Shown in pieces: positions 1-10,426 of a DNA stretch of 64,000 nucleotides. Positions within the stretch are counted from its first letter, which is position 1, and the number at the start of each line of letters is the position of its first letter. The DNA is from Ampelomyces quisqualis (Eukaryota > Ascomycota > Dothideomycetes > Pleosporales > Phaeosphaeriaceae): NCBI GenBank assembly GCA_018398575.1, contig JAGTXZ010000011.1, forward strand, positions 124,001 to 188,000. The letters run 5' to 3'. Both the position numbers and the translations under genes were made by a program. The notes beneath the pieces were generated by a model. The model was not told the DNA's origin and ran no database searches. It worked only from the letters and a program-made list of their open reading frames with translations.

Positions 1-2747
1 CAAATCGTGCGATCCAATCCATCCATGTTGAGAGAATTCGTCTCTACTTCTGCAGGGTCGGAACTTCTCCAAAGATTACTGCTAGCATCCGAGTCGCCTA
101 ACGATGAAGTGGCCCAGAGCGCTGCATCTGTCAATGCGTCAATCCAAAACATGTTGTCCTCCGGCTCGGAGACCAAGCAGTCTATCTATGAGCTTATCCA
201 TCAAGGCCTACGCGAAGCAAATCAGACATCAGCCTCAGTGGAGACATTGGTCGGTTTGGCGAGACAGTCTGTCCAATCGAGTCAAGACTGGGAAATACTA
301 CAGAATGTCTTTCCTGAGCTACAAGATTGGAATGCTGCTCTTTCTCCCTACCTCGCCGCGGCCCCGAGATCATCGCTGACTATTACCAATCCTCTTGGAG
401 GTGCCATCTACTTGATCGATGAGAAACCAGTTTCGACAACCATAAAGCCCCCTCGTGATATGGACGGATATTCTTCTGCTTATCGCATCGCGCAGTACGT
501 GACAAAGTTGCTGAAGGAGTCTGGGCAGTTGCCGCTCGAGATTATCCCAGCCTCGACAAGGGACGCTTATCTCCGCAATATCGCGCTCACGATACACCTT
601 GCCGACGACAATCTTGGACTTGCCGGCGCAAACGGGTTGTGGGCATACTACAACACGGACGTCGAAGCGGATGCTATGGCATTTATTTCGGGTGCGCATA
701 CTTTGGTTACGAACGAGCTGAAGCGATTATCCTCAACGTGGTCTGGAGGTGGAGGTGCTATGGTCTGGGCTACAGGCCTGCTCGACCAGATCGGCGCTCT
801 ACCTTCTGCCGAAGCGTACTATAAAGCCAGGGCATACAGTGTGCTTGTTGGGGACGCACTCGAAATTACTGGCTGGCGCAATTCGGAGACAGCACAGCTT
901 CAGGATACTTTGAAGACCGTTCGCAAGGGCAAGGCGATTTTGCCAATCAATGCATACCTGAATGCCTTTAAGGAGCCACTATCCGCGTCAAGGTCTTGCG
1001 AGCGCATGTGCAACGAACTGATTGCTGATCTAACAGGACTGGATGTCGATCAGAAATATACCGAAGCTCTGCGTCAGCTTGTACAACTGAACAGCATTTT
1101 ACATGGCCAAGATGGTAGCACGGAAAGCATTGCGAAACAACGACTCGTGTTTTTCGTCAAGCACGTTGTTCCGTGGTTACAGGCAGATGAAGTCGCAAGA
1201 CCGCTGAAAGCAGAGCTTTGTCGCGCACTGACAATTCTCATGCCCATCATGGGCGACATGTATGGCGAACATTGGAATGCCATTTTAGCTTCTCTTTCGG
1301 CTTCCTGGGCGGCTACCAAGGGATTGGATGAGAACGAATCTGGTATGGACAGCCCGCTACCATTCATACATGCTTCACTCAAGCTCTATGCTCAATTGAG
1401 GACGTTGACGCAGGCGGAAGAGCCGAATGACGACTTGTTGGACGCATGGAAGGAGACCGAGCAGCCAGTGGCTGATGGTTTGATCAACTTGCTGAAGCAT
1501 TCTCAACACTTCCCTGACGAGTTCCATCAGCCGCTCAGAATGGTCAACGATGTACTCGCGCGACAAATTGCGAAAGTCTCACTAAAGCATCTAGAATCCG
1601 CCGAGGAGCTCTTCCCCCTGCTATATGTCGAATCGCAACCTGTGCAGCAGACAGCTTTCAACATCCTGCACAAGCAGATCCCAGAAGCACAAGAACAAAT
1701 TTCGATCGACTCAGCATTGGAAAAGAAGACGGCGCGTCTCCCTGAGGAGCTTTTGTCGTTGATAATTGATGCACCTACTGTATCCGCATTGGCAGAAGCA
1801 AACTTCGATCGCAGCGTACCCCTGTCACTTCGTGGTTATCTCTTGAGCTGGCTGCTTGTCTTTGATCATCTAGAGCATGCTTCATTCAAGGTCAAGAATG
1901 ACTATGTTGAGCACATCAAGGAGGGTGACCATCTTCCCGGACTTTTGGACTTTACATTCGACTTCCTTGGTCATGCCCATAGCAAACCAGCTGATGTGTC
2001 CAAGCTCGACATCACCATCTACGAGCCAGATGTCGAGCCACCGAAGCGTGATCTGCAATGGCTGCTGACACACTTGTACTTCCTTTGCCTCCGACACATC
2101 CCGTCCCTGACAAAATCATGGTTCATCGACTGCAAATCGCGCGCGACAGTCGTGACTCTGGAGCCATGGACCGAGAAATACGTACGTTCCCTGCACTACC
2201 TCACTGCCTCATTACTAACGCCACCCAGATCTCACCACCCGTGATATCCGCCGCCCTCACCTCCGTCTCCACATGGGCCACTACCCAATCCGAAACCGAC
2301 CCCTCCTCCCCCTTCGCCATTAAAATCTCCCCCCGCGCCCGGGAAATCACCGCCCTCTACACCGTCGACGACCAAACAATGTCAATGCGCATTTCCCTCC
2401 CCCCTTCCTTCCCCCTGTCGAACGCACACATCGAATCCCTCAACCGCGTCGCGGTCAACGAACAGAAATGGCAATCGTGGCTGCGCAGTTCGCTCGGCGC
2501 TATCACCATCTTCAATGGCAGTTTAATCGATGCGCTAACTACGTTCAAGAGGAATGTGGAGGGTGCATTGAAAGGGCAAGTTGAGTGTGCAATTTGTTAT
2601 AGCATTGTTGGCGCTGATAGGAAGTTACCCGATAAGCGGTGTCAAACGTGTAAGAATACGTTCCACGGCGTATGTTTGTTCAAGTGGTTCAAGAGCAGTG
2701 GGGCGAGTAGTTGTCCGTTGTGCAGGAATCCGTTTAATTATGGCTAG
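1..2747 (+). CDS. LTN1: Listerin E3 ubiquitin ligase, C-terminal part (5' end outside window)
   Basis: Ribosome quality-control RING E3 that ubiquitinates nascent chains stalled on 60S subunits. The reading frame is open from base 1, so the N-terminus lies upstream. Exon 1-2181 gives about 727 residues of helical repeat. An intron at 2182-2228 (GTACGT donor, CTAAC branch, CCAG acceptor) joins in frame to exon 2229-2747, restoring a path from the helical part to the RING. The last about 50 residues form a RING: CAIC, then CQTC, FHGVCL, WF and SCPLC before the stop. The RWD-like stretch before it (AREITALYTV, LPPSFPLSNAHIESL) is also typical of the listerin C-terminus. Domain order (HEAT-like repeats, RWD, C-terminal RING) matches the family. 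Identification is by motif and layout, not by a database search. Confidence 0.9.
2182..2228 (+). other. LTN1 intron
   Basis: A 47-nt intron with donor GTACGT, branch-like ACTAAC and acceptor CAG. Removing it links two frames that otherwise stop separately and attaches the RING domain. Confidence 0.85.
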
Positions 2748-3332
2748 AAAGGTAGATTGCCAAGCTGCGCGCTATCAAGAAACAAGAATAAGAATCATTC
2801 ACGCGTCGCGACTCACATCTACATGCACACCCGTTTTCCGTCGAGTACCTTGCTCGCATCCTTGCCCGCACGACTGCGACGTTCCGATAGTACAACATGC
2901 ACCCAATCCCCCAAGCGTCGAGACCAACGCGCACAAGACCAAACAGCTGGCGGGTGATGACGTCATCGCTGCACTATCTCGCAGTGATTAACATCCGAAT
3001 TCCATCTTGAATCCGCCTCGTTTCCTCTAGCTTCGAAGAAAAGATGGCAACGCGATGAGCCCCCGATCGTCTTGAAGCCAGCAACCATCATCCATGGTCG
3101 CAGCTATCTGCATCCCAAGTACGACGACGTCCCCTTTGAATCAAACAACGAAAAGAGTCGGCTCATCCGTTGTATGAGTGGGTGAGGTCTCACGTAGCCA
3201 GACAGACATGTAGATAGCGTAGCGGACGCCTCCGGACCAGAACGGCGCTGGGAAAGGCTACAAACTTTTTGTTTTTTCATGCGCATTTTTTTTGCCTTCT
3301 TCTCAAGCTGGACAAAAGTTCTTGACGCCATG
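2748..3332. other. Convergent 3' intergenic region
   Basis: This lies between the 3' ends of LTN1 and HEM14, so it should hold two terminators rather than promoters. A TGACGTCA palindrome sits at 2958-2965, but no gene starts nearby. No coding sequence recognised. Confidence 0.6.
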
Positions 3333-5157
3333 TTACGACCGGACCGTTTTTGCATACCCCAATTGAGCGACGCTCACTTTTTCCCACGGCCTCGTGTCTA
3401 TGCCCTTCTCCAGCCCCGTGCCCCTCCCATCTTTCCACCCGCCATTCCTCAGGTCCCTCGCTAGACTCCAACTCCCTTGGATCACGTCATTCACACCCAC
3501 ACCGTTGACTTGATTGCCCACCAGTCGTAATCTGCCTTTGAAGTCCTTGCTGATTTGTTCGTGGTAAGACGTCAGTCGGTCTTGGTAGCCAAGTGTATAC
3601 TGGGGTATACAATCGCGCGAAAGATGAACGTGGGAGGCGGTCGGTTCAGCGGATATATTCAAGTGACGAGCAATGACAGATTTGGCCATGTCTAGCGCTT
3701 CCTCTTCGTCGGGGTAATCTGCCCATCCGTCCCACCAATGTCCGCCCAGCATGACCGTCAACTTGGTGCCGTCGACACTGTCCTGGCCACTAGTCGCACT
3801 CGAATCGAAAATGACGCCGAGGGCGCGCTCAGGGTTTTGTTCAAAGGGCACGGATCGCGGGATCAGGTAGCCGAAGCCTTGGTAGGGGTGGAGGTTGGGA
3901 GTGGAGTAGTAGAGGTTTATGGTTTGGACGGTTACATAGGGGGTGAGGGCTGGGGAGCGGAGGGTGGAGATGGCGAGGTCAAAGGTTTGGGTTGTTGTAG
4001 AGTCGGGGTGCTGGTTGGGTGTTAGTTGGAGAGGTGAAAAGGGGATTGAAGAGGAATGAGGGACGTACGCCTGTGGTCACTACAACACCTCGGCCGTCGT
4101 TTTCGACTGGCGCATGGGACTGGACGGGACAGTTGACTTTGATTTCCACATTGCCTGTCTTTTCCACGGCTGTTTGCAGCGAGGTGATGAGGTGTTGCAG
4201 GCCGTTCTTGAACGTGAAAGTGCTTGCGTCTTGCAGTCTTGTGATGAAATCCTCCTCGATGTCGAACTCGTCTGTCATAGCTTGGGCAGATTGGATTGCC
4301 ATGGGATGTGCAAGGATTTGCTGATCCACGGACCGCCCATCCTCTCCCTGCAATGAGTAGAAGCCGCCCAACGCAGACCCGTATCGGCCTTCGAGGTGCC
4401 ATGCCAGGGGCAAGAGTGTCTTGGCACTGAGTCGCCAGATATCGCCCGCGTAAATGCCGTGGAAGACGGCCGACACAAGATTGTCGGCTATGTGGATGTC
4501 GGTCCTGCGCGTGAGGAAGCTTCCGACCGTCTCATCTGTCATGGCATCCTCTCGCTGGGGAATAAACGGTTCCCGCAGCATGCCTATTGCACCTCCCAGG
4601 ATACCGCTGCGCCATAGCGAGAGGAATTCGGATAGACTCGGTAGCTTGGTGGGCAGTCGGTTGAGTCGGTCGGGGTAGTAGATGTACCTGTTCTGGGCGG
4701 CGGGGGCATGGCGGAGGGTGTAGGTGATGTCGTCGACAATGCCCAGCTCTTGACACTGCGTGCATCAGTACCGAGCGACCCCATTGATCACATGACGTAC
4801 CAGGTGCGCCGTGACCGTAGCGTTGCGCAGCGTCCGCGGGCCCTGTTCAAAAAGCACTTCCCCGCCAGGAACGGCCACCTTTTTCGATTTGAGCCAGCCA
4901 CCCGCATCCGTGCCTGCCTCGAAGACGGTGATGTGACTGTTTGGAAATTCGCGGGACGCAAAGTAGGCGCTCGAGAGGCCGGCCACGCCGCCCCCGAGCA
5001 CGGCAATGCGCTCAGGATACGCCGCCGAGGAGTGCGAATACGGCGAATACGAATGTCGGCTCCGAATGCATCGCGACGCGAGGGCGGGACGCAGCGGGCG
5101 CGTGGCGCAGTGACTCAATGGGGACTCTCGGAGCGAGACATGTCTCGTGAGGCGCAT
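3333..5157 (-). CDS. HEM14: Protoporphyrinogen oxidase, mitochondrial (haem biosynthesis)
   Basis: FAD enzyme oxidising protoporphyrinogen IX to protoporphyrin IX on the mitochondrial inner membrane. Three exons on the minus strand: 5157-4801, 4755-4069 and 4010-3333, with introns of 45 and 58 nt, both with GTACGT donors. The product is about 573 aa, normal for the family. The N-terminus is Arg/Ser-rich with few acids, like a mitochondrial presequence. The FAD dinucleotide fold follows at residues 51-66 (IAVLGGGVAGLSSAYF), then GGEVLFEQGPRTLR, RYIYYPDRLNRLP, EGRYGSALGG and GFGYLIPRS. The C-terminus carries the usual FAD-contacting block (QVNGVGVNDVIQG). An in-frame ATG at 5349 would add 64 residues; the inner start is preferred because it begins the presequence. 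Haem enzyme assignment is strong; the exact start is less certain. Confidence 0.9.
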
Positions 5158-5517
5158 GGCCAGTGGTAGAGCGCGTGGGATGCGGCGGGGTCGGGGGCCA
5201 TGGACTTGCGGTGCGCCTTTCTTCGAGGTCCTGATGCCCTTCGGAGCTCGGGCCGTCTTCGATTTTAGTCCATCACCGTTCACTGGACCAACATGCATGG
5301 AGAAGACTGAAGCCGGACGATAAGAAGAGGAGCAGCCACAAGGCCGCAAGAAACAGACGGTTCATTTTCCTTAGACCGTAGAGATGCCACCCAGAGCAAC
5401 ACCCACCGTGCCGGACCTCATCAACTGTAACGCCGCATTCAGCCGTATCCAAATATTGTACACATACTCGACCAGCCAGCCCACACCCCTTTGCTCGCTA
5501 GTGCCGTCACAGCCGCT
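5158..5517. other. HEM14 upstream / NAB2 downstream region
   Basis: This contains the HEM14 5' UTR and promoter and the NAB2 3' end. An in-frame upstream extension of HEM14 reaches 5349. No further gene seen. Confidence 0.5.
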
Positions 5518-7145
5518 TCATGACTGCACATCCACGCTCTCGTTCGCCCGAGCCTGTCCAGGGATGATTGCCTCCTCTGGCATATCCTCGTCCACAAACT
5601 TCCTCTCGCTCACATGCTCCTTCTCGTCACTCTCCTTGTGTGCCACCCACTTGTTGCTTGTGTTCTTCTTCTGTCCAGCCTCGTGCTTGAATGTGCAGCG
5701 CGGGTTCAGGCAGGGGTTGAACTTGCACTTGATCGTCGTATGGTAGAATGGGCAGTCCTGGGCGCTGCAGTCTCCGCCGTTGCGGCAGGGTCGCTCGGTC
5801 GGGTGCTTGTAGGGGCAGTTGTCGGGATCGCGGCAGTTGGGCCAGAAGGCGCACTCCTGCTCAGACTGGAACTTCTGTCGCTGTGCCGGAGACGGGTGCT
5901 TGCCGACGCACTTCTTGTTCTTGCACGCGGCCCCAAACTCGCATGTATCGCTCATGTCGACGGGCGTGCCCGAGGGCGCGGCTAGCGACTGATGTACGAA
6001 GAGACAGTCTGGGTTGGAGCACCGGAGGTTGAACTTGCACATGGTCGAAGACGGCTCTGGGCGCGTTGTCTCGACCTCCATACTGTCGCCGTTCGCTGCG
6101 CCGCCGTCGCCCATAGCCTCGTCTTGACCCTCTTTCTTCGTAAACTTGGTCGACGCGTGCATTCCGCCCCGCTGCGGTCGGTCTATGCGCTGCTGCAGTG
6201 TCTTCTTCGGGCCGCCGCGGTTGTTCTGGTTGAAGTTGGGGTTGACAAATCCGCCCTGGGGCGCTCCCGAGAAAATCTGCTGCATCATCTGCGCCTGCTG
6301 CTCGTACATCTGCATGAGCGCCATCTGCTGCTGTGGGTTGAGCATGCCGCCACTCATCCCGTTCTGGCCGCCCATGGGAGGCATTCCCGGCATCCCTGGC
6401 ATGCTGGCCATGGGCATCGCGTTCATGCCCTGGCCCATGTTCATGGTGGCGTTGCCCATGCCGCGGCCGTTCGCCATGACCTCGATGCCGCGACCAATGT
6501 TCTGTCCTCGGGGCCCCTTGGGAACGCCGCCACCGTGAGAATTTATCCGGCCGATGCCGCCACCTGTGCCCCGCACGCGATGCAGCGCCGAGTCGTCGTT
6601 GCGGTTCATCGACTTATTGAGCTGGTTGAGCATGCGAGCGCCGCCGCGGGCCGGACGTGTTGACTGCGAGCCGCTGCCGTTGCGCATCGCTTTTGGTCCT
6701 GTCGGGCTGCGTACTGTCAGCTGCTGGCGTGGCTGCATGAGCGAAGCGGTGCAACTTACATGGTGCCCTGTGCCGAGTCGGCGCCTTCCATCTCGGTGTC
6801 GTGTGCGGCTGAGCCGTCGTCGGGCGCGCTGTTCATTGGATCGTCGTTGGCTTGTGCAGTTTGCGCATCGCCGCCGCTTATTTGTCGCTTCAACACTTCG
6901 ATTTGTTCAAACAGCCACTGCGCAAACTGCTGGGTCTCGGTGTTTTCGGGGCCCAGGTCGAGGAGGTCGCTGGAAAGCTCTTGCGCCACCTGTGCCTCAT
7001 TCTTGTCGTTGGCCAGCATCAGGAGAATGTACTCGAAGAGCGTGGTGTCGTCGCCGCCAGTCGTCCACCCAAACTCGGCCAGCTTGGGCTGCACCACCTG
7101 CTGTAACTGAGCCGCCAGCGGCGACTCTGGTGTGAAGACGGACAT
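5518..7145 (-). CDS. NAB2: Nab2-like CCCH zinc-finger poly(A) RNA-binding protein
   Basis: Nuclear poly(A)-binding protein that limits poly(A) tail length and supports mRNA export. Exon 1 is 7145-6760 and exon 2 is 6706-5518, with a 53-nt intron (GTAAGT donor, CTGAC branch, ACGCAG acceptor). The product is 524 aa. Residues 1-90 form a helical PWI-like Nab2 N-domain (FEYILLMLAND, VAQELSSDLLDL). The middle is rich in Arg, Gly, Gln and Met (RGG-like segment, then MGQGMNAMPMA and QQQMALMQMYEQQAQMM). The C-terminal third has at least five short CCCH fingers: CKFNLRCSNPDCLFVH, CEFGAACKNKKCVGKH, CAFWPNCRDPDNCPYKH, CRNGGDCSAQDCPFYH and CKFNPCLNPRCTFKH. Yeast Nab2 has seven, so two may be lost or degenerate here. 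It shares a divergent promoter with the SR-protein gene. Confidence 0.88.
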
Positions 7146-7928
7146 TGTCGAAGGGACCGCGAGAAGAGGTGTGTGGGTGAGGGACTCGATACTGGAGAAG
7201 GGGTCGGGGTAGCTGTGTCAGGAAGGCGCGTCTTCAGTCGCGGTCTTTGCGTTGCGAGTGCACGAAAAGACGCTCGGGTGGAAGATGGTTGTTCGGGACA
7301 ATGAGTTGCGCGTGGGGGATGTGGGCAAGTGGAGGCTGTCGGCGTCGCGCGTAAGCTGTTGGAGAAAACGGGGCGGCGGTCGAAATCTCTTGGCGTGCAC
7401 GTGCCGTTTGTCATTGTCTGATACCGGGGTCGTGTCTGTTCCACAAACCAGTACGGACTACGGAGTAGCAGCCGAGAGAGAAATCACAACGGATATCCTG
7501 ATCCTGTTAAGTTGTCTACGTCTTTCCAACAATCAACCCATGCTGCACCGCATCTCGTCCCAAACTTGCTGTATGTACCTCGCTACTCGGCTCTTTCCTC
7601 GAGATTATCCAACGCCGTCTGTCGCCGACGCGTTCGATTGGCTTACGGGCATGCCCACACTGCGTCGGCGATTTTGCGTGCCGCATTAGTTGTGATAATT
7701 GATATCGGTCTTTGTATATTCCATGGGAAGTGAAGGTGAAGGATGCTCGACCTGGTCAGCGCCAAGACCGGGCCCGTGCGCAATCCCTCGCCTTTTCCTG
7801 CGCAGTCCACCCTTCCCAGTTCCCTCTGATATCGGACACCATCACCTCCAACCCTCCACGTCCACGGCTTGTCTCCGCTGCAAGTCCTCTATCACTGCAC
7901 CCCCAAGACCCCGCAGCTTCACTGTACC
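7146..7928. promoter_or_regulatory. Shared divergent promoter of NAB2 and the SR-protein gene
   Basis: A 783-bp gap between two outward-facing starts. It includes an ACGCGT box at 7628-7633 and a pyrimidine-rich stretch just before the SR start. No coding sequence is supported; the ORFs here are not protein-like. Confidence 0.5.
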
Positions 7929-8955
7929 ATGTCTCGCGGCGGTGGCACCACGCTCTACGTCACGGGCTTTGGCCACGGCACCCGCGCTCGCGACCTCGCC
8001 TACGAATTCGAACGGTACGTTTCCTAAGCCTCGCCCAACCCGACCGCCGCCCTTTCCATGGCCGTCCATCTCCCTTCACCGCGCTCCCTGCCCCCCCTCG
8101 CACGAGGCTGCCCCGACGACACGAAGCTGCGTGGCGAACCCTCCCTTCCCCGGCACCCCGACGCGTGCGCGCATTCGGCCTCAGCCTCGTCCGCCCGCCT
8201 CCCTCGATGACCCAATCCCGAAGCATGCTCTGACTCCCTCCAAGCTACGGCCGCCTCGTCCGCTGCGACATCCCGGCCCCGCGCTCCGCATCCAGCAGGC
8301 TGTGAGTGTCCCCGAAGGCAGCTGCCGCCGCATCTGGCAAGCGCTAACCGGGCAGGTTCGCCTTTGTCGAGTACGAGAGCCGTCGCGACGCCGATGACGC
8401 GTATCACGAGATGCACAACAAGCGCATTGGCCGCGACGACCTGCTGAAGATCGAGGTCCGTCCAGCCGCGCCCCCCGCAGAGCTCGTCCTGTTCTAACAG
8501 ATTAGGTGCAGTGGGCACGAACACCCCCGTCCGCATCCTGGCGCTTCGACTCGGGCCGCGACCGCCCCCGTGGCGAGCGCTCCGAGCGGAGCGACCGTGG
8601 CGGTGGCCGCGACCGCTCCCCCCGTCGCCGGAGCACCTCCCCCCGCCGCGACCGTGAGGCCTTCTCGCCCCGCAAAGACGATCGCCGCGAGCGCGACTAC
8701 GAGCGCCGCGACCGGGACAGGTCGAGGAGCCCCAACGGTGACCGCGAGATGAAGGACGTGCGCGATCGCGAAGATGATCGCCCTGAGCGCGAGCGTGACG
8801 ACAGGCGCGAGCGTGATCGCGAGGCTGATGCCCCAGCCGAAGTCCGCAAGAGTGAGCTTTGCATCCCCATCTTGGACGACCTCATCTGATCGCCAACAAC
8901 AGACGAATCTCCCCCGCCCCCGGCCGCGCATGAAGACCTCGACGTTGCTGAGTAG
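7929..8955 (+). CDS. SR-type splicing factor with one RRM and an RS/RD tail
   Basis: Predicted pre-mRNA splicing regulator in the nucleus. Five exons: 7929-8014, 8245-8301, 8356-8455, 8506-8851 and 8903-8955, total about 213 aa. The RRM spans residues 8-80, with RNP2 LYVTGF and RNP1 RLFAFVEY, and ends at KIEVQWA. The rest is RS/RD/RE-rich (RSPRRRSTSPRR, RDRDRSRSP), the hallmark of SR proteins, and closes with the acidic tail HEDLDVAE. The last intron (8852-8902, GTGAGC donor) is inferred; without it the protein ends at 8889 with an unrelated CIPILDDLI tail. Intron 1 is 230 nt, long for this genome, and introns 1 and 2 both interrupt the RRM, as often seen in autoregulated SR genes. Which SR subfamily it belongs to cannot be settled here. 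Confidence 0.8.
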
Positions 8956-10426
8956 ATTCGAGTTGGCGCTTTGCTCTGTGCAGCGAGCCCTTCGTCTGCC
9001 GTGCTTGTTCGAAGAGTCTGTGGTCCGTGGGTCGGTGTGATGCTCCATGCAGATTGGCCAAGTATCGGTGTTTGTCTAGCAGAAAAAGGTTATGGGTTTT
9101 GTTCTTTTTTTCCGTGGCGGACCAGCTGTACTGCTCAGTCTTGCCAGATTAATCTATCAGCAGCCGGTATCTCGGTTCGAATATCTTTAACCATCGGTCC
9201 CGGCGATTTCTGCTCGAAGCGATCTGCTTTCCTCTTCTCCATCGATCCGACATGCCTACTCTGTACTCTACCCGATCCGTAGAACGTCGGACTTCTGACC
9301 CCCAACCTCGTCCCGATGCCACCGCGATTTCCCCGATCACCGATGCTCCCCGCCGCACCCTCCGATGCCCCCCACCGCACCCTTCGATGCAGACGTCCAC
9401 TGACAAGGTTTGTTTATCTTTTCCTTTCGACAAATACTTTGGTGCACTGTGATGTGGTCCTGGTACATCCTCGACCAGATACTGCTGTGATCTCTTAACC
9501 TTTGTACGCCGCCCATAACATTAGGTCAAAGTAATTGGCACCTCCCTGTAGCACCAAGTTTAAAACCTATCAAGATTATTATGCTTTTCCCCGTTGCAAC
9601 TATAAGCAAAGAGACGTCTGTGCGCTAAATTTATCTCCACTGCAGTTCTCCATTCCTGCATCTTCATAGATTTTCCACCCACTTGGAGTAAATACAGTGA
9701 TAGCAACGACCACCCAAAGTCCGTTCAGCATGCAGGCCTCCTCCAATCTGACCTCGTATCTTCCGATGAAGATTCTTCAGCGACATTGGATTCGAGTAGG
9801 GTTGCCTCACGCATTGGAATGACACGCCTTGGTATTCTTCCCACCTGCGTGGTCAGGGGCTCAGTTGCGAAATGGCTGTAAGATACGGATACCATGCCAC
9901 TTTCGCACCCAAGCAGGACTGTAACATGAGGAAGTACTCAACGTATGTGTGGTGCCCTCGGGTTGTGTCGCTTAGCAGCGGGGATTGATGCTTGTAGTCA
10001 TGTGTTGTGCATGGCTACTCTGCATACGGTGTTTTGGGGGGGAAACCCCCCAACAGGACGAACGACGCGGTCGTTGTCGTGAATTTGCATCTACTGGCTC
10101 AAATGGAGATGTGCACAGGTCGCTGCAAATGTTGCTGAAAGTATTGTAGCGATGGAATCCACGCCCGGAGACGAAGAGTCGGACGCCGAGATGGTGGTTG
10201 ATTTCCAAGGGGGAAAACCCGTGTCGAATTATTTAACATGTCGGTCTTTGGAGTCGGTTTGGCACAGGCCTATCTGCATAGAGGCACCAATTCAAGTGAT
10301 GATTGGTCACTGGGATTTGGGTGCTCGGCTCGTGTTGGTTGGCGTGAATGTGTTTGTCCTCGGCGTATTCTCCTACACCAGCCCATCGTGTATTCGTCCT
10401 GTATTCTGAACCCGCCACTTCAGCCC
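8956..10426. other. Intergenic region between convergent genes
   Basis: About 1.5 kb between the SR gene and the 3' end of the HET-NLR gene. ORFs of 60-100 codons occur on both strands but have no recognisable domain or protein-like composition. Nothing supported. Confidence 0.5.

Noticed and set aside
2958..2965. TGACGTCA palindrome as a promoter element
   Set aside because: It lies between two convergent 3' ends, with no gene start nearby.
5992..6663. 223-codon ORF on the plus strand
   Set aside because: It is antisense to the NAB2 coding region and has a His/Ala/Leu-biased composition from reversed GC-rich codons.
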